From Solobacterium sp. (lineage in GTDB: Bacteria > Bacillota_I > Bacilli_A > Erysipelotrichales > Erysipelotrichaceae), in contig JABZMB010000001.1 of NCBI GenBank assembly GCA_015256455.1, positions 62,001 to 126,000 of the forward strand: a stretch of 64,000 nucleotides of DNA, in the 5' to 3' direction. Numbering within the stretch: position 1 is the first letter of the stretch; every line of letters begins with the position of its first letter. Under the pieces are notes generated by a model. That model was given only the letters and a program-made list of their open reading frames with translations. It was not told the DNA's origin and did not search any database. This document shows, piece by piece, positions 24,719-35,400 of the stretch. Position numbers and translations under genes: made by a program.

Positions 24719-25821
24719 CTGCCTTAATCATACTACGTAAGTAACTATCAATGAAACCATCAATTTCGCCATCCATAACAGCTTGTACATTACCTGCTTC
24801 ATGACCAGTACGTAAATCTTTGACCATTGTATAAGGCGCAAAGACATAGGAACGAATTTGAGAACCCCATTCATTTGCCTTTACTTCGCCTCTGACCGCA
24901 GCTGCACGCTCTTCATTCTCACGAATCTTGAGCTGTAGTAGCTTTGACTTTAACATATTCAAGCATGCTTCACGGTTTTGAATCTGTGATCGCTGGGATT
25001 GGCAGAATACTGTAATTCCACTTGGAATATGTGTCATACGTACTGCAGAGTCTGTCTTGTTGATGTGCTGTCCACCAGCACCGGAAGCTCTCATTGTGAT
25101 AACTTCCAAATCCTTATCATCAATTTCAATTTCAAGATCATCTTCAAACTCAGGCATAATTTCTACTGACGCAAAGGAAGTATGTCTTCTTGCGTTAGAG
25201 TCAAATGGTGAAATACGTACCAAACGATGTACACCACTTTCTGCCTTCAGATAACCGTAAGCCATAGGACCTTGGATAAGGACAGAACAGGATTTCATAC
25301 CTGCTTCTTCACCTTCTTGATAATCCATTAAATCAATCTTGAAGCCTTTTCTTTCTGCCCAACGCATATACATACGATATAACATTGCGGCCCAGTCCAT
25401 CGCTTCTGTTCCACCAGCACCTGGATGAATTTCTAAAATAGCATTATGATCATCATACGGACTAGACAATAGAACCTGAATTTCAAACTCTTCAAACTTC
25501 TTCATTGTCTCAGTATATTCTTCACTAATTAGCTCATTCATATCTTCATCAAAAGAAGATGATAGTTCACTGATACCTTCACTTAATTCCGCAAACGCAT
25601 TCGTTAAAGAATGGTGGGTTTCGATTAGAGCTTTTAACTGATTACTCTCACGAATAATTTTCTGTGCCTTCTTCTGATCATTCCAGAAGTCAGCTTCTGC
25701 CATTAAGGCATTATTTTCTGCTAAGCGTTTCTCTTTCCCTTCTAAGTCAAAGAGAGTGGCCAAGCGACTCCAATTTTGCTTGGCACTGAGAAACACTCTG
25801 TCTCATCTCATACAATTCCAT
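24711..25821 (-). CDS. prfB: peptide chain release factor 2, programmed +1 frameshift
   Basis: RF2 of about 369 residues, ending translation at UGA and UAA. The SPF codon-recognition motif (VRISPFDSNARR) and the GGQ peptidyl-hydrolysis motif (SGAGGQHINKTDS) are present. Translation begins at ATG 25821, set by AGGAGG at 25828-25833. Codon 25 is an in-frame UGA (25749-25747) in the context CTT TGA C, the known autoregulatory frameshift site; reading shifts +1 there and continues as DLEGKEKR. The ATG at 25796 is in the shifted frame and not the start. Two bases separate it from the secA stop. Confidence 0.96.
25746..25752 (-). promoter_or_regulatory. prfB +1 frameshift site
   Basis: Minus strand CTTTGAC, the slippery CTT plus UGA stop plus C. 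Low RF2 lets the ribosome slip, giving autoregulation in known cases. The purine-rich Shine-Dalgarno-like stretch usually 3 nt upstream is absent here (GGCCACTCT). Confidence 0.9.
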
Positions 25822-25823
25822 GA

Positions 25824-28175
25824 TTATGCCTCCTGTTCAGGACCATCCACTACACGAATGTTCATGCAGAACGCCACAATTTCACGAGAAATTGTACGCA
25901 TCATATCTTCAAATAGGTTAAATCCTTCCGTAACATATGCCTGTAAAGGATTGCTTTGTGCGTAAGAACGTAAACCAATACCATCACGTAACTTCGACAT
26001 TGTATCGATATGATTAGACCATGCACGGTCAATCATACGCAAGGAAACTTCCTTCTCGATTGGCAGTACTTTATCTTTCACCTTTTCAATCTTCTGTTCA
26101 TAATCAGACCAAGCCTGTTCTAAGCAGATATCAACGACATCGTTTTCTGCTCGTCCTTCGATATCTTCTACGCGAACAATACCCTTGAACCCAATACCAT
26201 CTAAAGCCGCAATCAATTCATTTAAGTCTTGATCTCTAGCTTCACTATTGAAGTGTGCTGCCACAATATCAGAGATAACACGCTTAAACATATCATAAAT
26301 GACTGCGTGAACATCGTCATTTTCAAGAATATAATTTCTTGTCTCGTACATTGTTTCGCGCTGTTGACGCATGACATCATCATATTGTAATAACTGTTTA
26401 CGAGCATCGTAGTTTACACCTTCTACACGGCGTTGTGCACCAGAGATAGAACGTGTAACAGTCTTAGATTCAATAACTGTATCACCAAGTTTTGCAAATA
26501 GTGCTTCCATGTGTTCTGCACCGAAACGTACCATTAGATCATCCTGTACAGATACATAGAAACGTGACATACCTGGATCACCTTGACGACCAGAACGTCC
26601 ACGCAACTGATTATCGATACGTCTTGATTCATGTCTTTCAGAACCTAATACACATAGACCACCTAACTCACGAACGCCTTCGCCAAGCTTAATATCGGTA
26701 CCACGACCAGCCATATTAGTCGCAATTGTAACTGCACCTCTTTGACCCGCCTTGGCGATAATGTCTGCTTCACGTGCATTATTCTTAGCATTCAATACTT
26801 CGTGTGGAATATGACGTTCCTTTAAGTACTTAGAAATTAATTCAGAAGTTTCAACCGCAATTGTACCTACAAGTACTGGTTGACCTGTCGCATGACGTTC
26901 TACAACCTCATCCACAAGCGCATTAAACTTTGCCTTCTTAGTACCATATACAGCATCTGGATAGTCAATACGTGCAACTGGACGGTTTGTAGGAATCTCA
27001 TAAACGTACATATTGTAAATCTCTAGGAATTCTTCTTCCTCTGTCTTCGCTGTACCAGTCATACCACAAAGTTTGTTATAAAGACGGAAGAAGTTCTGGT
27101 ATGTAATTGTCGCAAGTGTTGTTGTTTCTTGTTTGATGGAAATACCTTCCTTGGCTTCTACAGCCTGATGTAAACCATCAGACCATTGTCTACCCTTCAT
27201 CAAACGACCTGTATTAGGGTCAACAATTACAATTTCATCATTTTCTTCATCAACGACATACTCAATATCTCTTAACATCACATAGTTAGCCTTTAGCGCT
27301 TGGTTGATGTGATGCAATAACTGTGTATGTGCTAGATTAAACAAGTTTTCAATACGGAAAGTAGCCTCTGCTTTCGCTGTACCTTTTTCTGTTAACTGAA
27401 CTGTACGTGACTTGACGTCTAATTCATAGTCTTCATCTTTCACCAAACGCTTTACAAAGCGATCAGCTTGTAGATATAGATTGGCAGTATCTTTCTTACC
27501 ACCAGAAATAATTAATGGAGTACGAGATTCATCAATTAAAATGGAGTCAACTTCATCGACCATCGCAACATTCAAGCCACGAAGCACACGATCTTCAACA
27601 CGAGTAACCATGTTGTCACGTAGATAGTCAAATCCAAGTTCTGAGTTTGTTGTATATGTAATATCACAGGCATACGCTGCACGCTTTTGTGCCTTTGTTA
27701 ATTGGCGAAGATTCAAACCAACTGTCAAGCCTAAGAAACGGTGAATCTCTCCCATCCATGCGGAGTCACGTTCTGATAGATATTCGTTTACAGTTACAAC
27801 GTGAACACCTTTCCCATCTAGGGCATTTAAATATACCGCCATAACAGATGTCAAAGTCTTACCTTCACCTGTCTTCATTTCAGCAATATCGCCACCTTGC
27901 ATAACAGCAGCACCCATGAGCTGTACAGGATATGGGAATTCTCCAATGACTCTTCGGCAAGCTTCACGTGCTGTTGCAAATGCCTCTACAAAAATATCAT
28001 CTAGAGTAGCACCAGCAGCAAGCTTTTCTCTCAAGTATGGTGTCATTGCCTTGAGTTCATCATCGCTCTTTGCTTTATATTCTTCTTCCAGTTCTAAAAC
28101 TGGTTTGATCTTCTTTTGAATCTGTTTTAACTTACGGGCGTCTTCGTTGAATAATCGAGTTAAAAAATTTGCCAT
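25824..28175 (-). CDS. secA: preprotein translocase ATPase SecA
   Basis: 783 residues. It drives Sec-dependent export through SecYEG. Walker A is in AEMKTGEGKTLTSVMA, Walker B/DEAD is in MVDEVDSILIDESRTPL, and helicase motif VI-like NMAGRGTDIKLGEGV follows. The preprotein cross-linking and scaffold domains are intact. The C-terminus stops at VVDGPEQEA without the zinc-binding SEC-C tail, which is common in short SecA forms. GGAGG ribosome-binding site, promoter at 28212-28240, and cotranscription with prfB as in many Firmicutes. Confidence 0.98.
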   Translation of the reverse strand: MANFLTRLFNEDARKLKQIQKKIKPVLELEEEYKAKSDDELKAMTPYLREKLAAGATLDDIFVEAFATAREACRRVIGEFPYPVQLMGAAVMQGGDIAEMKTGEGKTLTSVMAVYLNALDGKGVHVVTVNEYLSERDSAWMGEIHRFLGLTVGLNLRQLTKAQKRAAYACDITYTTNSELGFDYLRDNMVTRVEDRVLRGLNVAMVDEVDSILIDESRTPLIISGGKKDTANLYLQADRFVKRLVKDEDYELDVKSRTVQLTEKGTAKAEATFRIENLFNLAHTQLLHHINQALKANYVMLRDIEYVVDEENDEIVIVDPNTGRLMKGRQWSDGLHQAVEAKEGISIKQETTTLATITYQNFFRLYNKLCGMTGTAKTEEEEFLEIYNMYVYEIPTNRPVARIDYPDAVYGTKKAKFNALVDEVVERHATGQPVLVGTIAVETSELISKYLKERHIPHEVLNAKNNAREADIIAKAGQRGAVTIATNMAGRGTDIKLGEGVRELGGLCVLGSERHESRRIDNQLRGRSGRQGDPGMSRFYVSVQDDLMVRFGAEHMEALFAKLGDTVIESKTVTRSISGAQRRVEGVNYDARKQLLQYDDVMRQQRETMYETRNYILENDDVHAVIYDMFKRVISDIVAAHFNSEARDQDLNELIAALDGIGFKGIVRVEDIEGRAENDVVDICLEQAWSDYEQKIEKVKDKVLPIEKEVSLRMIDRAWSNHIDTMSKLRDGIGLRSYAQSNPLQAYVTEGFNLFEDMMRTISREIVAFCMNIRVVDGPEQEA

Positions 28176-28211
28176 AGTGCCTCCATATTTTTTATACTAA
28201 ATAACTATTTT

Positions 28212-28240
28212 ATTATATATTTTCGGCCTGTAAAAGGCAA
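28212..28240 (-). promoter_or_regulatory. promoter of secA-prfB
   Basis: Minus strand TTGCCT (28235-28240), 17 bp, TATAAT (28212-28217), about 37 nt before the secA ATG. A weak GGC/GCC stem for comFC termination overlaps it. Confidence 0.6.
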
Positions 28241-28274
28241 TGAGACAAGCCTAGCCAATCCCTTAGAAATCTCT

Positions 28275-28901
28275 TTATTTCCCGAATATTTTACGCTTTT
28301 TTAGCCAAAGTTGATTTACACTAACCACATAGATTGTAATCTTACAGTCATAACCCTTTAAACAACGTAACGCTCCTAATAAAGAAGCACCTGTTGTAAT
28401 CGTATCATCAACCAACAAAATCTTCTTTGGCACAACACAGTTTTTCTTTAGTACAATGTTATCCGACATCTTCATGCGCTCTTCCACACTGCGATTTTTC
28501 TGGTCAAAATCATAAACTTTTTCAAAGAGATCTAACTGTCGCAAAGGCAAAGTGGAAAACATCTTTTCAAGATGATGGAACCCACGTTTTGCGATTTTTT
28601 CTTTAGAACTTGGTAAATAACAAATTGTATAACCAAAAAATCGTAATAACAACCACCACCGAAATGGATACAGAAATACTGTTTTCAATGCTTCATCAAA
28701 ACATTCCTTATATTGAACTAATAATTTTGCAAAGGCATCATCGTAGATATAACTAGCATACAGTTTATGTCCGTGAAACTTCATGTGAAACTTAACCTTA
28801 CTTAGATGATTTCTGCAGGCATGGCACAATGGATCATCATTCTCCAGTATATCGATGAAATCCCCATCTCCTTTTTCTATTCCACACATTAAACAGCGCA
28901 T
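28275..28901 (-). CDS. comFC: ComFC-family phosphoribosyltransferase-like competence protein
   Basis: 208 residues. An N-terminal zinc-finger-like CLMCG ... CHACR precedes a PRT-type fold with the PRPP loop KILLVDDTITTGAS. ComFC works with ComFA in uptake of single-stranded DNA in naturally competent Firmicutes. It overlaps the comFA end by 13 nt. Confidence 0.9.
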   Translation of the reverse strand: MRCLMCGIEKGDGDFIDILENDDPLCHACRNHLSKVKFHMKFHGHKLYASYIYDDAFAKLLVQYKECFDEALKTVFLYPFRWWLLLRFFGYTICYLPSSKEKIAKRGFHHLEKMFSTLPLRQLDLFEKVYDFDQKNRSVEERMKMSDNIVLKKNCVVPKKILLVDDTITTGASLLGALRCLKGYDCKITIYVVSVNQLWLKKRKIFGK

Positions 28902-30034
28902 ATTTGATTCGCCTGCTCTATCTTATTTTTGCAAAGTTGCACTAGTTCTGTCTTTTCACTACATAAAAACAGTACATCACCCTCTGGTGATGTAAAGCTT
29001 CTTCCTGCTCTACCTGCCATTTGAATCAACCCAGCTTCATCAAAGACAGAATGATTCGCGTGCCATACACAGATATCTGCCTTAGGAATAGTTACGCCTC
29101 TTTCTAGAACTGTTGTCGCTATCATCACACCTAACGGGTTTTGTTTGAAATGATATATGATTTCATCCCTATCTTCACTTTCACTTGTACAGACATAACA
29201 TTGCATAAAGATATTAAGAATAAGCCCTAGTATCTTGGCAGTTTTAATAGTTGGCACAAAGATAATTCTAGGATTGCATGCATGTTTATTTATCCATCGT
29301 ATCAGTATAAAAAATAATAGTACCGATGGATAAATCAATAGTCTTGGGACTGGCAAATCATGTCCATGTGGACGCTTATTCAATATGATATGATGCATCA
29401 TTCCTTCTTTTACTCTACTTAAAAGATACGCATCTGGTGTAGCAGTTAAATATATGATATTTCCTATGCAAGCATGTTTTGCAATACCATGTAATACTTC
29501 ATCTCCACGATATGGAAAGGCATCTGGTTCATCTAAAATCAACAATGAGAATTGACCTTGGTAACGATATAACTGATGCGTCGTACATACAATTAAATCA
29601 CCATCAATTTCATCTGTATGTCCACCACACACTGCTACAATCTTCGCCTTTTTAAAATATATGTTTAATCTTTCAGCCAGTTCTAGTACGACCTGTCGTC
29701 TTGCAATCGCAAAACATACTTTGCGTTTTTCATTTAACGCATCTGCTATACTAGCAAGCACCATTTCCGTTTTCCCAGCACCACAAACACACTCCAACAA
29801 TACATCTTTTGTACGAATGTATTGTTGACACTCTTTGGACACTGCTTCTTGCAGTTTTGTTAGGGGATATTTCATGGTATATTCACTACAATCATCGTGA
29901 ATATCCTCAAGTTTAATATTTATTTCCTCTTCTAATAGCAACCTTCCAAAGCCTATACATTTCCGACAATAATATCCATGACTCCCTTTATAAAAATATG
30001 ATTTTTGTGTATTACCACAACGTGGACATTTCAT
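28889..30034 (-). CDS. comFA: ComFA-type competence helicase
   Basis: About 381 residues. An N-terminal zinc module (MKCPRCGNTQ ... YYCRKC) is followed by a DEAD-like ATPase: Walker A CVCGAGKTEM, Walker B LILDEPDAFPY, motif III YLTATPD, motif VI QMAGRAGRS. ComFA powers DNA entry on the cytosolic face. The start is placed at 30034, because AGAGGTGA lies just upstream; the frame is open to 30109 without a site. Only these two late com genes are in the window, so competence itself is not shown. Confidence 0.92.
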   Translation of the reverse strand: MKCPRCGNTQKSYFYKGSHGYYCRKCIGFGRLLLEEEINIKLEDIHDDCSEYTMKYPLTKLQEAVSKECQQYIRTKDVLLECVCGAGKTEMVLASIADALNEKRKVCFAIARRQVVLELAERLNIYFKKAKIVAVCGGHTDEIDGDLIVCTTHQLYRYQGQFSLLILDEPDAFPYRGDEVLHGIAKHACIGNIIYLTATPDAYLLSRVKEGMMHHIILNKRPHGHDLPVPRLLIYPSVLLFFILIRWINKHACNPRIIFVPTIKTAKILGLILNIFMQCYVCTSESEDRDEIIYHFKQNPLGVMIATTVLERGVTIPKADICVWHANHSVFDEAGLIQMAGRAGRSFTSPEGDVLFLCSEKTELVQLCKNKIEQANQICAV

Positions 30035-30080
30035 TTGTTCACCTCTAAAAATGTATATGAAAATAATCATCAATTTCCAC

Positions 30081-30112
30081 AAAAAAAGGTTGATAGTATG
30101 AACTATCAACCT
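30081..30112 (-). terminator. terminator of the TPKTGD surface protein gene
   Basis: Perfect 11-bp stem AGGTTGATAGT (30087-30097) / ACTATCAACCT (30102-30112), 4-nt loop, seven T on the minus strand. Confidence 0.9.
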
Positions 30113-30122
30113 AAAGTATTAC

Positions 30123-32291
30123 TTATTGTTTGTTCAACTTAAATCTCTTTACTACTGCAAAGCCAAATCCTGCAAGAGCAATAATCACTGCTCCAATATA
30201 GATTGGTAATTGAGAGTTATCACCTGTCTTAGGTGTAGCTGACTGTGCAGTTTCAGGAGCAGCTAAATACTTCAATGTAAATGTAATTTCATTGCTTGTT
30301 GGATTTGTTGAGTCAGCACCCGAAGGTAGCTGTACAGCATCCCACTTCAATGCAAATGCTACAACATTACCTGTTGCACCATCTGTAGCCTTCGCCATTA
30401 ATAAGCCCGCCATGGAACCCGCTACTGTATAGTTTGTATTTGGACGAGCTGTGCTATTAAAGTGTACGCCATCCACTACAACTTCCATTGTATTTTCCAT
30501 TCCAAGTACTGCATCCTTAAGATCTGCGAATGTAGTTACTGGAGCAGCCACCGTCATGTTGACTATAATAGTCTTTCCATTTACTGTTTGTGAAGTAATC
30601 CTATACTTACCATTGTCATGTAGTAAGGATACTGTTGGGTTTGTATCAAAATCCATTTCATTTGGAAGAGTTAATGAAGCTGTAAATGTTGCACTGTAAT
30701 CTGCTAAAGCAATTGTAGTTGGATCTACATTAGCTCTATTAAATGCATTTTCAATTTCGGTCATCTTTGTTTTAACAGAAGAAACATCTAAGGAACCTGT
30801 AAATGCAAGATTAGCATCTCTTGTTGTTTCGTACACTGCATTATGCTGTGTTTCATTTCCAACAAGAATATCACCAGGAAGTGTCATCACTTCTTCATAA
30901 CTTCTTTCTAGTGGGGCAGCATAGTTTACAGTTAAAGCAATCGCACTAGGATTGTTTACACTTGCTCCTGCAGCCATCTGCTTACCAACCCACTTCAAGT
31001 CAAAGTTGATTGTACTTCCAGAAACGTTACTTGTAGCTATAGCAGTTAAGTTACCATTTACAGTACCGATTACTTCGTAGTTTCCTCCAGCTACAGATCT
31101 AGCATCGAAGTTTGCGGCAGGAACTTTAATCTTCATATCATCTGCCACTGCATTTACTGCATTCTTTAAATCTGTAAAATTTGTAATATTTGCTGCATTA
31201 GCAAGTTCAAATGTTACGGTAGCACTCTGTATATTACCAGTCACATTACTTATAACAAATGAACCATTAGCACCTTCTAAAGTAGTATTTGCTAATGAAG
31301 GTACATCCTTAAAACTTAAGCCAGTTGGTAATGTAATTGTAGCTGTGAAAGATGTATTTAAGTTTGCTAAGTTAATTTGATTTGCAGCTGCAGAGTAGCT
31401 TGCTTCAATAGCAGCCATCTGATCTTTAATTGTCTTTGCATGGAATAAACCAACAAAGTTAAGGTCATCTGTCTTTTGTTTTGTCACTGCATTATTTGCA
31501 GTATCGTTATCAATTAATAAGTCCGCATCAACATCTACTGTCACATTTGAATTTGTAACAGTTGGCTGCTCAAATACATCACTAGTCGCAAAACTATCTG
31601 TTAATGAGATTGTAGCTGTATCTGCTTGGAATTCCGTAGGAATACGAATAAAGCTACGACCTGTAATAAATCCAAAGCTACCCGTACTAGTAATCTTTAA
31701 ATTTTCATCGATTGCATTTGCAGCTACGTACCCATTTGCGTTAATACTATATGGAATAGTTAGAGTTACTTTTCTATTCTGTGTACCAGCATTCACATCA
31801 CTTTGATAAAGTGTATTGATACCAGCCCAATTTTGTTGTGCTAGAGGTAAATCAAAAGTTACAACATTTCCTGAAACAGAATATGTAATTGTTGCTCCTG
31901 GGATAATTGCGGATGTGCTTGCTGTAGTTGGTGTACCTAGTGTTACTTCATTAGGGAATGTAACACTATATTTGATACTAGCCACCTTACCTGCTGTTCC
32001 ATCGATATTCCATGGATATGCAGCACCATACGTTGTCATATATGGAGCTAATTCAGACATAACATCTGCGATTGGAACATCTGCTGTCCAAGTACCATTA
32101 TATGTACCATGATTGCTTCCAGTGACTCCACTCACAGTTCCAGAGTTACTAATATATTGTGCAATTTGTAGAGTGCCTGCCGCGTTAACAAAAGTCACAT
32201 TTGGCATAAGAAAGCCAAGTGTAACCATCAATGTTGTAAATAGTGTAATGATTTTAGTAAACATTTTGCTGAATCCTGCATTTCTGCTCAT
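30123..32291 (-). CDS. wall-anchored repeat surface protein with TPKTGD sorting signal
   Basis: 722 residues, not a recognised family. Signal peptide about 1-37 (KIITLFTTLMVTLGFL ... FVNA). Two tandem modules of about 200 residues follow, each with the order FTxxxxLPxxxxF, FxDLKxAV, NYxVxGxxxG, FxLKW and ending in AAP. The tail is TPKTGDNSQLP, a hydrophobic stretch and VVKRFKLNKQ, a sortase signal with Thr instead of Leu. An adhesin-like wall protein is inferred. The start at 32291 is set by GGAGGTTT. It lies 119 bp after the larger surface protein gene, with no strong terminator between. Confidence 0.75.
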   Translation of the reverse strand: MSRNAGFSKMFTKIITLFTTLMVTLGFLMPNVTFVNAAGTLQIAQYISNSGTVSGVTGSNHGTYNGTWTADVPIADVMSELAPYMTTYGAAYPWNIDGTAGKVASIKYSVTFPNEVTLGTPTTASTSAIIPGATITYSVSGNVVTFDLPLAQQNWAGINTLYQSDVNAGTQNRKVTLTIPYSINANGYVAANAIDENLKITSTGSFGFITGRSFIRIPTEFQADTATISLTDSFATSDVFEQPTVTNSNVTVDVDADLLIDNDTANNAVTKQKTDDLNFVGLFHAKTIKDQMAAIEASYSAAANQINLANLNTSFTATITLPTGLSFKDVPSLANTTLEGANGSFVISNVTGNIQSATVTFELANAANITNFTDLKNAVNAVADDMKIKVPAANFDARSVAGGNYEVIGTVNGNLTAIATSNVSGSTINFDLKWVGKQMAAGASVNNPSAIALTVNYAAPLERSYEEVMTLPGDILVGNETQHNAVYETTRDANLAFTGSLDVSSVKTKMTEIENAFNRANVDPTTIALADYSATFTASLTLPNEMDFDTNPTVSLLHDNGKYRITSQTVNGKTIIVNMTVAAPVTTFADLKDAVLGMENTMEVVVDGVHFNSTARPNTNYTVAGSMAGLLMAKATDGATGNVVAFALKWDAVQLPSGADSTNPTSNEITFTLKYLAAPETAQSATPKTGDNSQLPIYIGAVIIALAGFGFAVVKRFKLNKQ

Positions 32292-32410
32292 ACATAAACC
32301 TCCATTTCTTATACATTGACAAAACTTACCAACGAAAAACGATAAAATTTTACTCGGAGCCACATCATATTATAAGTATTTTACACTTTATTTTGTGTCT
32401 CAATTATACA

Positions 32411-35400
32411 TTATGCCTTCATTATCTTTTTGTCAACATTTACAATAAACGCAGCCATTAATGCGATACTCATCATAATCGCATACATTAACATATTATT
32501 TTGATCACTTGTCTTAGGTGTTGAAATAGGTGCCTTATATACATTTGTAAATACAGCTTCATTTACAACTGTGCCATCTGCCTTTTCAACATGTGTATCT
32601 GCCACAAGCTGTCCAGCCACATCTGTTACCTCAAATGTGATTGTATATTGGGTTGTATCATATGTGTAATTTGCGATACCATCATTGATTTCACTAATTA
32701 CATATTGATATGTACCTGCCTGTGTAATTTCGAAGATACCAAATTCTACTTCACCACTACCGGTTACTTCAGCTTGTTTTACACCACCAACACTACCTAC
32801 TGGCATTGGATCTGCTGGATTAACAGCTCTCATCTCAAAATGGAATCTAGATGGATTTGTCGGATTACCTTCTACGATCTTCTTGACTGGTGGATCAACC
32901 AATACTGGTTTTGGTACATATGTATTTACAATCTTTGTGCCATCATAATGAACTGTAAAGTCTCTACCACTAATTGTGATTGTGCTTCCTTCTTCCACAA
33001 CATTACCATCACCATCTAGTTCCTTTACAGTATAAGTATTTGCAGCAGACGTAATTGTGTCTGTCACTGGTAAATTGGAGAATGTTGCCGTAAAGTGATT
33101 GTTCTTATCCACAACCACTTCTTGTACTTTATTGCCATTTTTATATAGGGCAATTGTAGTAGAAAGCGTATCAATCTCACTTTGTGTTAAATTAGACCAT
33201 TCTTTAGTAAATGTCTTTGTCGTTGTTGCAGGGATAAGTGGCGTTACTTCTAAAGACTTCTTATTTGTAACTGTAAATCCTTGGTCTACATCTCCTGTTA
33301 CAGTTGCAGTATACCAAGCATCGTTAATCTTAATCTTGCCAGAGCTATCTACGCCCACTTCTTTTACAGAGTATTGATAGTTTGTACCAGTTGTTGGATT
33401 TACTACATCAATATTATCGAAAGAAACTTCCCAGTTATTTGCTGCAGTAAGTTTCTTCTTTTCTAGAACTGTTCCATCACGGTATAACTCTACTTCTATT
33501 TCACTCACTGGAGCAGTAAGCGCAGTACCATCATAGTTCTTCCAATCCTTCGCAACCTTGATTGAAGAAGTATGAAATGTCATCGCAGCAGGCTCTAGAG
33601 TTAATGTTGCACGGTTACCATTGATATCATAATCCAATACTGGAGTAATCACGTCTATCTTATCGTTATGAGACATTGTTAAGTTATTCTCAGCCTTATA
33701 TGTCACTTCAATTCTTCCGCCATCACCATTACTTAATGTTGTTTTCGTAACCAACATAAGCATATTGGCATCTGCTGGATTTGTAACAATATCATAATCT
33801 CCTGGTTGAGGAGCGTGATTGAGTGCGTATGTCTTGCCTGGCTTTAACTTAATATACTTCACTTCAAAGTTTGGCGTCGCCTCCACTTTGTCCAGTTTTA
33901 ATGGTAACTGATTCGCACCTTCCGGCATGAATGCAGGACCAAAATCTAGATTCTCATTTAAGAGAGGAATAAATACATTTGCGTAGTTAATATTTGTTCC
34001 ACTATTATTTCTTAGTTTGATACGCATTGTTGTCGTATCGCCTTTTTCTAATACGACTGTTGTATCTTTTTTGGTTGTTGCAGAAGTATTGTCATAGATA
34101 ATTTCTGCACCTGTATCTTTATCAATTAAAGTGGAATGTGCATTTACTTCAGCTGCCTGATTTACTTTGACACCAGGTCCTTCAGACAAGGAAACCATTG
34201 TCTTACCAGAGTTTACAGCTGTACCAAATACAGCTGTATATTTATCTGTATTCCAGTTTCTTCTATCCCACTTTTCAGGTTTGATGACTGCACCAATCGC
34301 ATCAAAATCCTTTGTCGTAATTCCAAGGAAGTCATTGATATGGTATGTCGCAACCTTCACTGTCTTATCCGCATGAACATCAAACTTGATTGTCATGTTC
34401 TTACTTGTGAAGTTTGGCTGATATTGACCTCTTGTTTCTTGGCCAATATCAATGGAATACTTCCAAACTTTGACTTTCTCACCATCTTTTTCAAACTCAC
34501 CTACATATGTTGGTGTACTCAATGTTCCGTTTGTTACTTGTAAGTTTGAATATGTAAATCCTTCTGGCATAATCATGTAAATCTCTGGTTCCTGTAGTGG
34601 GTTCCAATCCCAGTTTGCGTCATCAATACGTCCAGATACTGTAAAGGAATTTCCGCCAAGAATTTGTGTCTGATTGATTGAACCAACACCATTCTTTACT
34701 TCAGGTACCTTTGGCTTACCAATTAGGGTATATGTATCGCCAGCAGTTGGTGTAGCGCCTGTGTTGTATAGTTTTACAGTTGTCTTAACATTATCGTTAG
34801 TACCCACCTTCCAGCTTCCATATACACCATTTGGAATATATGACCAACCGTAGAATTCACCATCAGAGATAAACTGATTATTAGGATTCCATGTATCTAA
34901 TAAATCACGTTGTGGACGAATGCCATCATACTGTCCAGGAATTTGACCAATATCAACTTTGATTGTTTTGATAGAATCATTAATATCAAGTCCTAGTGCT
35001 GTATTTGTGATTAATGCAGATACATTTAATGGAGATGCATTTGGCTTCTGTAAAATACTTGGATCAGCTACACCACTAGCACCACTAGCAGATGTCCAAT
35101 AGATGTTTCCATATACCATATCTGCGTGATATGGAATTGTAACACCACGAATAATCGCAGTATCTGTTTCATCAATTGTCATTTCAAGTGTCTTTGGTTT
35201 TGTTGGTGTAGATAATTCGTTCTTAATTAATAAGGAACCTAAACGAACATTATAGGTATCATATTTTTTATATGCCCAGTTTACTGCTGTATCAACTAAG
35301 GCATGAGAAGCTACCTGTTCTGGATCAGAACCGTCAATCAACTTCACTGTCATGGTAGATACGTTGCTAGAAGTACGATCTACGTTTGGAGTATCATCCC

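Noticed and set aside
25746..25752. In-frame UGA in prfB read as a pseudogene
   Set aside because: CTT TGA C at codon 25 is the conserved RF2 programmed frameshift, so the gene is functional.
32591..33019. 142-residue plus-strand ORF opposite the large surface protein
   Set aside because: Cys/Ile/Trp-rich shadow of the CnaB coding strand with no ribosome-binding site or known motif.
34136..34543. 135-residue plus-strand ORF opposite the large surface protein
   Set aside because: Shadow frame; composition and lack of a start signal argue against a gene.
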